From: Marinilabiliaceae bacterium
GTDB lineage: Bacteria; Bacteroidota; Bacteroidia; Bacteroidales; Marinilabiliaceae
Reading direction: 5' to 3'
NCBI GenBank assembly: GCA_027010905.1
Contig: JALVBA010000256.1
Location: 1-7,019 of the forward strand
Length of the DNA: 7,019 bases
Made by a program: the position numbers and the translations under genes. The notes under the pieces are model-generated. The model was not told where the DNA came from and did not search any database. It saw nothing but the letters and a program-made list of their open reading frames with translations. Shown here piece by piece: positions 1 through 6,683 of this stretch (its first letter is position 1; each line of letters opens with the position of its first letter).

Positions 1-259
1 CCTGCATCCATGACAACAACCGGTTTGCGGTCAGAGAATGATGTTTTACGGCTTATGGCATCCACTATAGTTTTTCTTCTATCCTTTTGCCCAACGATTT
101 AATGGCTTCTACCGAATCCAGTTGTTCATCAAGATTTCCCAAACCAACAATTACACGGTGCCTTATCCTGCCGTCAAGACAGTAACTCTCACACAACTGA
201 TAAAGTGTGTAGTACTTCCGCGTGCTCTTGTTGTATTTTGATAATGGCTTGACAAACAT
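1..259 (-). pseudogene. Decayed IS transposase (IS1634/IS4-like), 5' part, runs off left edge
   Basis: The minus-strand frame starts with ATG at 259 and reads MFVKPLSKYNKSTRKYYTLY..., then RIRHRVIVGLGNLDE, a pattern I associate with the N-terminus of large DDE transposases of the IS1634/IS4 type. It stops at TAG (67-65) after 64 codons. In another frame the strand continues from about position 71 to the window edge as TIVDAISRKTSF...RKPVVVMDAG. VVVMDAG is the strand carrying a catalytic Asp in these enzymes and normally lies some 200 or more residues from the start (from memory). Here the two blocks are separated by about 20 codons, so an internal deletion with frame change is likely, not a single-base slip. 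An AAGGAG ribosome-binding site lies at 277-272, 12 bases before the start. The copy is probably inactive. The family call is from motif memory; that it is a broken transposase is fairly firm. Confidence 0.72.
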
Positions 260-324
260 GGTACAATATTACTCCTTAACTCCATAGATATAAAGTGCTC
301 AGGTAGGTCTACAAACGAAAATGC

Positions 325-344
325 AAAAAACCGTAAGATCGGTT
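325..344 (-). terminator. Short hairpin plus T-run reading toward the transposase remnant
   Basis: On the minus strand, AACCG (344-340) and CGGTT (333-329) form a 5-bp stem around a 6-base loop, and the second arm runs into six T residues (330-325). This resembles a weak intrinsic terminator upstream of the transposase start at 259. Insertion sequences often carry such structures to block transcription entering from outside. The stem is short and has only three GC pairs, so it could be chance in AT-rich DNA. Confidence 0.25.
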
Positions 345-460
345 AGTGCTAATTATCAACAAGATAATAATTCATGAAAACCAGAATCCTGCTGTAAAAC
401 ATATAAAACACACTGATTCTTCTGATTTTGTGCTGTTTTTTGCGCAATGTGGGTTAAATG

Positions 461-492
461 TTTGAACAGATTGACTATTTTTAATACTTTAG
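461..492 (+). promoter_or_regulatory. Candidate Bacteroidota promoter for the polysaccharide operon
   Basis: TTTG at 461-464 is followed after 20 bases by TACTTTAG at 485-492, which matches the Bacteroidota -7 box TAnnTTTG at all but one defined position. The spacing is the expected 19-20 bases. Transcription would start near 498-500, about 65 bases before the sugar transferase start codon, at the left edge of the 493-552 inverted repeat. It is the best-scoring candidate I found by eye between 260 and 565. Confidence 0.5.
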
Positions 493-552
493 CCTGAAAA
501 TCAAGAGGAAGAGTTTGGATGTCCTCTCCTCCTCGTCTTAGATATTTTCAGG
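493..552 (+). promoter_or_regulatory. Leader inverted repeat before the sugar transferase gene
   Basis: CCTGAAAAT (493-501) and ATTTTCAGG (544-552) are a perfect 9-bp inverted repeat with a 42-base interior. Inside it, GAGGA (505-509) can pair with TCCTC at 530-534 or, as an alternative, at 522-526. The structure ends 13 bases before the ATG at 566, and the AGG of its right arm is part of the purine stretch that could serve as ribosome-binding site (550-556). A role in translation control or early transcript processing is possible. There is no T-run after it, so it is not a standard terminator. Confidence 0.45.
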
Positions 553-565
553 AAAGACAAATTGA

Positions 566-1600
566 ATGGAAGAGTTTATAAAAAATTATTCGGGTGATAA
601 GGTATATTCATTTCTAAAAGACAATGAGTATCTCTCTTCTGATGACCTGCTGGTAGTAGCTACGGGAGAGCCTATAAATTTAATAAACTCCGAAAAGAGC
701 AAATACAACACGTTAATAAATCTCAAGAGAATTAATAAAATAAAAGATGTTGACACCTTCTTCCGAACAGCAAATAGTGTTTTAGCACAAGGTGGCTTGT
801 TTGTTGGGTGTGCTGAAACCATGGGGCAACGCAAAGTCAGAATTCTGAAAAAATACCCTTTCCCATTCAATTCTATCTACTTTTTTTTCGACTATATTTT
901 AAAGAGGGTTTCTCCGAAGATGAAAATGACACGCTGGTTCTACCTTTGGATTACCGATGATAGAAATCGGGTAATGTCGCAGCCTGAGATTATGGGAAGA
1001 CTCTATTATGCCGGGTTTAAAGAGGAGAAGAGGCTCGACATTGATAGGAAAACCTTTTTTATTTACAGAAAATATAAAGAGCCAATGTCAGATTGTAAGC
1101 CATCTTATGGATTGTGGCTTAAGGCAAAAAGAATAGGATTGAATGGGAAAATTATAACAGTGTATAAGTTTCGTACGATGGTTCCTTACTCTGAGTTTAT
1201 TCAGGGATATCTGTATGAGCATAACAGCCTGAAAGAGGGTGGTAAGTTCAATGAAGATTTCAGAATAACGCATCTCGGCAGCTTAATGCGTAAAGTGTGG
1301 CTTGATGAGCTACCCATGATTTGGAATTTGTTGAAAGGAGAGATTAAGCTTGTTGGAGTAAGACCCTTAAGTCCTCAATATCTCAGCCTCTACAGCAAGG
1401 AGATGCAGGAGCTGAGGGCGACTGTAAAACCGGGACTGTTGCCGCCCTTCTACGCCGATATGCCAAAGAATATTGAAGAGATAATGGAGTCGGAAAGACG
1501 ATATATTAAGCAGTGCAAAAAGCACCCTGTTAAAACAGACTTTCGGTATTTCTTCCGAATCCTTATAAATATATTGTTTCATCGAAAACGAAGTGCCTGA
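566..1600 (+). CDS. Sugar transferase (WbaP/WcaJ-like catalytic domain) with methyltransferase-like N-terminal domain
   Basis: This is probably the initiating phosphoglycosyl transferase that places sugar-1-phosphate on undecaprenyl phosphate to start polysaccharide assembly at the inner membrane. Residues 181-344 carry the bacterial sugar transferase signature: RIG..GK (189-195), YKFRTM (200-205), the DE dyad in WLDELPMIWNLLKGE (D247, E248), VGVRP (263-267) and KPG (288-290). Canonical enzymes have a hydrophobic re-entrant helix just before the RIG segment; here that position holds MSDCKPSYGLWLKAK and no membrane segment. Instead, residues about 20-170 look like part of a Rossmann/methyltransferase fold: strand DLLVVAT, INLKRINKIKDVDTFF, LAQGGLFVG (75-80), without a visible SAM-binding glycine loop. 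I recall this architecture as a recurrent Bacteroidota family of roughly this length. The gene is first of a four-gene run, 49 bases before the Wzi gene. The sugar substrate cannot be told. Confidence 0.85.
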   Translation: MEEFIKNYSGDKVYSFLKDNEYLSSDDLLVVATGEPINLINSEKSKYNTLINLKRINKIKDVDTFFRTANSVLAQGGLFVGCAETMGQRKVRILKKYPFPFNSIYFFFDYILKRVSPKMKMTRWFYLWITDDRNRVMSQPEIMGRLYYAGFKEEKRLDIDRKTFFIYRKYKEPMSDCKPSYGLWLKAKRIGLNGKIITVYKFRTMVPYSEFIQGYLYEHNSLKEGGKFNEDFRITHLGSLMRKVWLDELPMIWNLLKGEIKLVGVRPLSPQYLSLYSKEMQELRATVKPGLLPPFYADMPKNIEEIMESERRYIKQCKKHPVKTDFRYFFRILINILFHRKRSA

Positions 1601-1649
1601 GAAAAGGAAAGATATTAAGTTATTACCCATGTATTATAACCAAGTTTGA

Positions 1650-3290
1650 ATGACTTTAAAACAGACCATACTTACTCTTGTTCTCCTTCTGTCTACTCCA
1701 AAACAGATAGAGGCACAGGATGTTCCCTACCATCTCGACAATGAGGCAGTATATGACTTTGTGGATGAATTGGCAAACATTGGGGCTATTGATGTTAACA
1801 GTGTTGTAAAACCATACTCACGAATGCAGATTGCCAATTTCCTTAAGGAGGCTGAACAATTTAAGGCTCTAACACAACGGCAAAAGAGAGAGATAGTCTT
1901 TTACCTAAAAGATTTCAACAAAGAGCTGCTAACAGGGAAAGATTTTCAAAAACGATTCGACCTATTCTACTACAGCGATTCTATTTTTAAGTTCTCCGTG
2001 AATCCTATACTTGGTGTTCAGGGGTTTTCAAACGGAAATTCATTTGACTATCACCGATGGGGTGGTGGTGAGTTTTTTGCTTACATCGGTAAACACTTTG
2101 CTTTTTATGGAAGTTTGCGCGATAATCACGAGAGCTCTCCTCTCGGAGGCAGACAATATCTGACAAAGCATCGTGGAGCTATCTACAAAGGAGATACCGA
2201 GGAGACCGATTACAGTGAAGCCCGGGGAGGCATGACCTTTACGTGGAGATGGTTAGATATTGGTCTGGTAAAAGACCACTACACCTACGGAAACGGCTAC
2301 AGCGAACCAAATATTCTGTCTGCACACACTCCATCTTTTGCACATATTTCGTTGAAGCTAACCCCGGCAAAGTGGTTTGAGTTTAACTACTCTCACGGCT
2401 GGCTTGTGAGCGAAGTGATTGATAGCAGTAGGTCGTATCAATACTACGATGGCACACGTGAGGTTTATGCCAATAAGTTTATTGCAAGTAATATGTTTAC
2501 GTTTGTTCCCTGGAAAAGGCTGAGGTTGTCAATAGGTAACTCAATTGTTTACGGCGACGTGAATGTTAACCCTGCATTTTTTATACCATTCATGTTTTAC
2601 AAAAGTGTTGACCATACGTACAATTCAGGGAGTAATGATGTGGGGCATAACGCGCAGATGTACTTTGATGTTAGTAGTAGGCAGATTCGTTTCCTACATC
2701 TCTACGCAACAATTTTTATTGATGAGATATCCACAATACGTATGTTTGATAAGGAGGCGCAATCTAACTACGTGAGCTGTAAGGCAGGTGCACGGCTTTC
2801 CGGTTTAATTCCCAACACGAGTATTACCATTGAGTATACACAAGCTAAGCCAATGGTTTATCAACATATTATTCCGTCCACAACCTACGAGAGTAACGGT
2901 TACACCCTCGGTCACTACTTGAAAGACAATTCAGATGAGCTATTTCTCTCTGTAAGATACAAACCGATACGTGGACTTGATTTGCAACTGAACTATACAT
3001 CCGCCAGGCGAGGGAAAAATTATCAGAAAATTATTATTGATGATGATCTGGCTGACAATCCGGAGATAAACCCCGATGAACCCCGCTGGGGGCTACCTTT
3101 TATGAATGAGGTAAGATATAGTAAACAGCAGTGGCAATTTAAAGCTAAATATCAAATTATTAATGACGGTTACATATTTTTTGAATATGAGAACAACAGC
3201 GTAAAAGGTGCTGATAAAGATATTTATACTCCTCCATTCTATCTCGAAGGAGATAACATTTTATCATTTGGTATTAATTATGGATTTTGA
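1650..3290 (+). CDS. Capsule assembly protein of the Wzi family, outer-membrane beta-barrel
   Basis: A signal peptide covers residues 1-22 (hydrophobic ILTLVLLLS, likely cleavage at IEA|QD). The mature protein begins with the family's N-terminal region (YHLDNEAVYDFVDELANIG, about 27-45, then PYSRMQIANFL), followed by many alternating hydrophobic/aromatic strands typical of a barrel (for example FAFYGSLRDN, FEFNYSHGWL) and a C-terminal ILSFGINYGF, whose final Phe is the usual outer-membrane insertion signal. The length of 546 aa suits Bacteroidota members. In enterobacteria Wzi binds capsule at the cell surface and shapes its organisation; here a similar role in anchoring or export is inferred. 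The start is well set: a TGA codon sits directly before the ATG in the same frame. It lies 49 bases after the sugar transferase and 44 before the aminotransferase, so it is probably co-transcribed with both. The exact ligand is unknown. Confidence 0.85.
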   Translation: MTLKQTILTLVLLLSTPKQIEAQDVPYHLDNEAVYDFVDELANIGAIDVNSVVKPYSRMQIANFLKEAEQFKALTQRQKREIVFYLKDFNKELLTGKDFQKRFDLFYYSDSIFKFSVNPILGVQGFSNGNSFDYHRWGGGEFFAYIGKHFAFYGSLRDNHESSPLGGRQYLTKHRGAIYKGDTEETDYSEARGGMTFTWRWLDIGLVKDHYTYGNGYSEPNILSAHTPSFAHISLKLTPAKWFEFNYSHGWLVSEVIDSSRSYQYYDGTREVYANKFIASNMFTFVPWKRLRLSIGNSIVYGDVNVNPAFFIPFMFYKSVDHTYNSGSNDVGHNAQMYFDVSSRQIRFLHLYATIFIDEISTIRMFDKEAQSNYVSCKAGARLSGLIPNTSITIEYTQAKPMVYQHIIPSTTYESNGYTLGHYLKDNSDELFLSVRYKPIRGLDLQLNYTSARRGKNYQKIIIDDDLADNPEINPDEPRWGLPFMNEVRYSKQQWQFKAKYQIINDGYIFFEYENNSVKGADKDIYTPPFYLEGDNILSFGINYGF

Positions 3291-3334
3291 TAATTTTCTT
3301 AATTTAGCGACATTATAAAAGAGAAGATACAGTT

Positions 3335-4459
3335 ATGAATAAAATACAGATGGTTGACCTGCAAACCCAGTATCATCGACTAAAAACGGAGATTGACACT
3401 GCTATGCAGGAGGTAATAGAGAGCTCAGCATTTATAAACGGTCCGGCGGTAAAGCAGTTCCAGTCAGGTATGGTAGAGTATCTGAATGTAAAACATATTA
3501 TAACGTGCGGTAATGGTACTGATGCATTGCAGGCAGCACTAGTTGCCCTTGACCTGCAGCCGGGCGACGAAGTTATCACCACCGCCTTTACCTTTATCGC
3601 CACAGTGGAAGTTATAGGGTTGCTTAACCTAAAACCGATATTGGTTGATGTCGATCTAAATACTTACAATCTCATTCCTAAGCAGGTTGAGGCAGCTATC
3701 ACTCCCAAAACGAAGGCTATCATTCCTGTTCATCTTTTCGGTCAGGGAGCTGATATGAACAGGTTGAAGGAGATTGCCAATAAATATAACCTGTTTCTTG
3801 TTGAGGATGGCGCACAAAGTCTTGGTGCCTGCTACAAAACTGAAGGGGGTAGCAGTAAATTGGGAACTATTGGAGATATTGGATGCACCTCATTTTTCCC
3901 CTCCAAAAATCTGGGTTGCTTTGGTGATGGTGGAGCTTGTATAACCAATAACGACAAGCTGGCCGAGAAGCTTCGAATGTTTGTTAATCATGGAGCAAAA
4001 GTGAAATATTATCACAAAACAATTGGGGTAAATTCAAGACTTGATACCCTGCAGGCAGCCATCTTAAATGTTAAACTGCCTCATCTGGATGATTTCAACC
4101 AAAGAAGACAAAAGGTTGCCGGTTTTTACGACTCTGCATTCGGAGATATTGAAGAGATTGTACTTCCCGGACGGAATCCAGAGTCTGAGCATGTTTTTCA
4201 TCAGTATGTACTGAGGATTAAAAACGGAAAGCGGGATGACCTGAGGGAGTGGTTAGGAAAGAAAGCTATTCCTGCAATGGTATATTATCCTGTTGCACTG
4301 CACAGGCAAGAGGCCTTTTCGAAATGGATTACCGATGACTTTTCGTTGCCAAACTCGGAACAACTAACCCGTGAGGTACTGGCTCTTCCGGTTCATACTG
4401 AGATGACAACAGAGCAACTGGAATATATCAGAGAGGGTGTATTATCTTTTTTCGGATAG
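3335..4459 (+). CDS. wbpE: DegT/DnrJ/EryC1/StrS-family sugar aminotransferase, WbpE-like
   Basis: This is a PLP-dependent nucleotide-sugar aminotransferase. The likely reaction is transfer of an amino group from glutamate to C3 of UDP-2-acetamido-2-deoxy-3-keto-glucuronic acid. Visible fold-type I landmarks are GNGTDAL (59-65, phosphate binding), TAFTFIAT (83-90), VEDGAQ with D158 contacting the PLP ring nitrogen, and SFFPSKNLGCFGDGGA (186-201) with the Schiff-base lysine K191. Later landmarks are NHGA (218-221), the NSRLDTLQAA segment (233-242) and MVYYPVALH (315-323). The length of 374 aa is slightly longer than usual, within the family's range. The opening MVDLQTQY and the SFFPSKNLG(C/A)FGDGGA form are typical of the WbpE/WlbC group, and the next gene is the matching acetyltransferase, which together support this substrate over amino sugars such as Qui3N or perosamine. 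WbpE in Pseudomonas and PorR in Porphyromonas are the characterised relatives I have in mind. Family very sure, substrate moderately sure. Confidence 0.85.
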   Translation: MNKIQMVDLQTQYHRLKTEIDTAMQEVIESSAFINGPAVKQFQSGMVEYLNVKHIITCGNGTDALQAALVALDLQPGDEVITTAFTFIATVEVIGLLNLKPILVDVDLNTYNLIPKQVEAAITPKTKAIIPVHLFGQGADMNRLKEIANKYNLFLVEDGAQSLGACYKTEGGSSKLGTIGDIGCTSFFPSKNLGCFGDGGACITNNDKLAEKLRMFVNHGAKVKYYHKTIGVNSRLDTLQAAILNVKLPHLDDFNQRRQKVAGFYDSAFGDIEEIVLPGRNPESEHVFHQYVLRIKNGKRDDLREWLGKKAIPAMVYYPVALHRQEAFSKWITDDFSLPNSEQLTREVLALPVHTEMTTEQLEYIREGVLSFFG

Positions 4460-4475
4460 AGAAAGCCTCCTCCGA

Positions 4476-4496
4476 CTCCCCGCCTGGGTGGGGGAG
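4476..4496. repeat. GC-rich intergenic hairpin between aminotransferase and acetyltransferase genes
   Basis: CTCCCC (4476-4481) and GGGGAG (4491-4496) pair around a 9-base interior, GCCTGGGTG, which can fold further through its C and G runs. The flanking CCTCCTCCGA (4466-4475) continues the pyrimidine-rich left side. Its GC content contrasts sharply with the AT-rich surroundings. No T-run follows, so it is not a typical terminator. It may be a dispersed repeat unit or an mRNA-stability element within the operon, which would set the ratio of the two neighbouring enzymes. Confidence 0.5.
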
Positions 4497-4530
4497 AGAA
4501 ACAGCGAAACAAAATTAATACGGAATAGAC

Positions 4531-5136
4531 ATGAATGTATCAGACGCACATAATTTTAATACTCCCTCTTTTTTTGCACACGAAACAGCAGTAATTGATG
4601 ACGGATGCCGGATTGGTGATGGCACTAAGATTTGGCACTTTAGCCATATTATGCCCGATTGTACAATTGGAGAAAACTGTAATGTTGGACAAAATGTGGT
4701 TGTCTCGCCGAGGGTAATACTTGGTAAAAATGTAAAAGTTCAGAATAATGTCTCCATCTATACCGGAGTTACCTGCGACGATAATGTTTTTTTGGGACCT
4801 TCAATGGTATTTACCAATGTTACTAATCCCCGAAGCGCTGTGAATAGACGGGGAGATTACCTAAAAACTCATGTGGGTGAAGGGGCTACCATTGGGGCAA
4901 ACAGTACCATTGTTTGCGGGCATGATATTGGTAAATTTGCTTTTATTGGTGCAGGGGCGGTGGTAACTAAAACCATTAAACCTTATGCACTTGTTGTGGG
5001 AAATCCATCGAGGCAGATAGGGTGGATGAGTGAATATGGTCATCGACTGGAGTTTAATGAAGCCGGTGAAGCAATCTGCCCCGAAAGTAAAGAGAGATAC
5101 CTGTTGCAGGATGGTATGGTAAGAAAGGCTAAATAA
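4531..5136 (+). CDS. wbpD: Left-handed beta-helix N-acetyltransferase, WbpD/WlbB-like
   Basis: The protein probably acetylates the 3-amino group of UDP-2-acetamido-3-amino-2,3-dideoxy-glucuronic acid using acetyl-CoA in the cytoplasm. Hexapeptide repeats run from residue 21 to about 158: AVIDDGCRIGDGTKIWHFSHI, TIGENCNVGQNVVV, VILGKNVKVQNNVSIYTGV, then HVGEGATIGANSTIVCGHDIG (114-134) and FIGAGAVVTK. The loop after SMVFTNVTNPRS (91-102), the ANSTIVCG stretch and the closing GWMSEYGHRLEF (164-175) are typical of WbpD/WlbB and separate it from PglD- or LpxA-type enzymes. The length of 201 aa is normal; about 12 extra residues precede the usual F-x-H start. The C-terminus keeps only one Cys (CPESKERY), whereas some relatives, as I recall, carry a CxxC pair there. 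It sits 71 bases after its pathway partner WbpE, with a hairpin between. Confidence 0.85.
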   Translation: MNVSDAHNFNTPSFFAHETAVIDDGCRIGDGTKIWHFSHIMPDCTIGENCNVGQNVVVSPRVILGKNVKVQNNVSIYTGVTCDDNVFLGPSMVFTNVTNPRSAVNRRGDYLKTHVGEGATIGANSTIVCGHDIGKFAFIGAGAVVTKTIKPYALVVGNPSRQIGWMSEYGHRLEFNEAGEAICPESKERYLLQDGMVRKAK

Positions 5137-5353
5137 GAAAGTGAGGTCTTCACTACTTAGACTGCATTATTCAGGCTTGATGAAATTTCAAAACTTTTTT
5201 TAGACTCTTTCGTATACCAAACAAGTCTGTTTGTCAAATAGATGAATTTAGAAAAATACATTAAGAAAAAAACATGTAATTTCGTCGCTCCGTATAAAAA
5301 TATGGACTGAGGAGTGTAACCAACAAAATGAACTAAATAAATTAATAACCGTA
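5137..5353. other. Gene-free spacer before the dehydrogenase gene
   Basis: This AT-rich stretch of 217 bases is much longer than the 44-71 base gaps upstream. It holds a small inverted repeat, AGTGA (5140-5144) with TCACT (5150-5154), just after the acetyltransferase stop, and a T7 run at 5194-5200 that is too far away to make a terminator. TTTG occurs at 5230-5233, but the nearest TAnnTTTG-like sequence downstream (TACATTAA, 5257-5264) matches poorly and is spaced 23 bases away. No reading frame of credible length or quality is present. A separate promoter for the dehydrogenase gene is plausible from the spacing but not demonstrated. Confidence 0.4.
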
Positions 5354-6643
5354 ATGATTGAGAAACTGTTATCAAAAGAGACAAAACTGTCAGTTATAGG
5401 ATTAGGATATGTAGGACTACCTATAGCCCTTGAATTTGCACGAAAGATGTCTGTAGTAGGCTTCGACATTAAGGCCGACCGTGTTGACCTAATGAAAAAA
5501 AATATCGACCCAAGTAATGAATTGGTAAAGGAGGATTTTGACGGATGTGACATTCAGTTCACCTGTAAACCTGAAGATTTGAAAGAGGCTACATTTCATG
5601 TTGTGGCCGTACCTACACCTATTAACAATCACAATCTGCCTGATTTAAGGCCATTACTATCAGCCACTGCTGCTGTGGGTAAAATATTGAAAAAAGGTGA
5701 TTACATAGTTTTTGAATCAACCGTTTATCCCGGATGTACCGAAGAGGATTGTGTGCCTGTGCTAGAGAGAGAGTCAGGATTGATGTTTAATAAAGATTTT
5801 AAGGTGGGATATTCACCTGAGCGAATCAATCCGGGTGACAAGGAGCATACACTAACTAAAATATTGAAGATTGTTTCAGGTAGCGATGACGAGGCTCTTG
5901 AGGTGGTTTCTGAAGTTTACGAATCAATCATTAAAGCAGGTATTCACAAAGCAAGTTCGATAAAAGTGGCTGAAGCTGCCAAGATTATTGAGAATACACA
6001 GCGTGATGTTAATATTGCACTGATGAATGAACTCTCACTGATTTTTAACCGACTTAATATAAATACTTCTGAAGTACTGGAAGCAGCAGGAACAAAGTGG
6101 AACTTCCTAAGGTTCTTCCCCGGTCTGGTTGGTGGTCACTGTATCGGCGTTGACCCTTACTACCTCACCTACAAAGCTAATGAGCTGGGATACCACTCAA
6201 AGATTATTACCGGTGGTCGTTTCATTAACGACTCGATGGGAGGCTATGTTGCCAAAACAACCATTAAAAAAATGATATCGAATGGTAATAAAATTAATGG
6301 AGCCAAAGTTTTGATTATGGGTGCTACCTTCAAGGAGAATGTTAGCGATATCAGAAACTCGAAAGTAGAAGATGTATACAAAGAGCTAAAGTCATTTAGT
6401 GTTGATGTTGATGTTCATGACCCTTATGCATCATCCGAGGAGTTGATGGAGGAGTATGGCTATGGGTTAGTTGATAAGATTGAGGGAAAATACAATGCTG
6501 TAATTGTTGCCGTAAACCATCAGGAGTACGTTGATTTGGATGAAAAGTTCTTTAAGAATATTTTGGCTGATGAGGGAGTCTTTGTTGATGTTAAAGGGAT
6601 TTACAAGGACAAAATAAAAAATCTTACTTACTGGAGCTTGTGA
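5354..6643 (+). CDS. wbpA: UDP-N-acetylhexosamine 6-dehydrogenase (WbpA/TviB-like)
   Basis: A cytoplasmic NAD-dependent UDP-sugar dehydrogenase that oxidises C6 in two steps to a uronic acid, probably UDP-GlcNAc to UDP-GlcNAcA. The N-terminal Rossmann domain has GLGYVG (16-21) and VVGFDI (34-39); VAVPTP (84-89) and ESTVYPG (121-127) follow. The central domain shows YSPERINPGD (153-162), the lysine-containing SIKVAEAAKIIENTQRD (202-218) and the catalytic cysteine C263 in GGHCIGVDPYY (260-270). The C-terminal UDP-binding domain has GATFKENVSDIRNS (323-336), VHDPYA and AVNHQEY. The YSPERINPGD form and GTKWNFLRFFPG point to the TviB/WbpA/WbpO group that uses N-acetylated sugars rather than to UDP-glucose dehydrogenase; GlcNAc versus GalNAc cannot be settled from motifs. 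The length of 429 aa is normal. The neighbouring WbpE and WbpD genes favour UDP-GlcNAc. No clear ribosome-binding site precedes the ATG. Confidence 0.88.
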   Translation: MIEKLLSKETKLSVIGLGYVGLPIALEFARKMSVVGFDIKADRVDLMKKNIDPSNELVKEDFDGCDIQFTCKPEDLKEATFHVVAVPTPINNHNLPDLRPLLSATAAVGKILKKGDYIVFESTVYPGCTEEDCVPVLERESGLMFNKDFKVGYSPERINPGDKEHTLTKILKIVSGSDDEALEVVSEVYESIIKAGIHKASSIKVAEAAKIIENTQRDVNIALMNELSLIFNRLNINTSEVLEAAGTKWNFLRFFPGLVGGHCIGVDPYYLTYKANELGYHSKIITGGRFINDSMGGYVAKTTIKKMISNGNKINGAKVLIMGATFKENVSDIRNSKVEDVYKELKSFSVDVDVHDPYASSEELMEEYGYGLVDKIEGKYNAVIVAVNHQEYVDLDEKFFKNILADEGVFVDVKGIYKDKIKNLTYWSL

Positions 6644-6668
6644 AGAAATATTTGCTATTGTCTCTTTC

Positions 6669-6683
6669 GCCCACTATGGGGCT
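6669..6683. repeat. Stem-loop repeat, copy 1
   Basis: The sequence GCCCACTATGGGGCT folds into a short stem-loop and recurs at 6740-6754 with two changes. It folds by GCCC pairing with the G-run, one G bulged, and A pairing with T next to a CTA loop. It overlaps the terminator candidate. It is probably a unit of a REP-like palindromic family. Confidence 0.55.

Noticed and set aside
60..80. Programmed -1 frameshift joining the two transposase frames
   Set aside because: The A5 run at the junction does not form a slippery X XXY YYZ heptamer in the reading frame, and joining the frames would still leave a protein missing most of the region normally between the two motifs.
294..350. Repeated AGTGCT (294-299 and 345-350) as transposon ends
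   Set aside because: Six bases repeated twice in 60 is not distinctive, and without the other end of the element its terminal repeat cannot be set.
586..870. Minus-strand open frame inside the sugar transferase gene
   Set aside because: It lies wholly opposite a gene with clear conserved motifs and shows no recognisable protein features.
5140..5154. AGTGA/TCACT hairpin as terminator of the acetyltransferase transcript
   Set aside because: The stem has five pairs, only two of them GC, and no T-run follows directly.
5230..5264. Promoter for the dehydrogenase gene (TTTG at 5230, TACATTAA at 5257)
   Set aside because: The spacing of 23 bases is too long and the second box matches poorly; it was not listed as a promoter.
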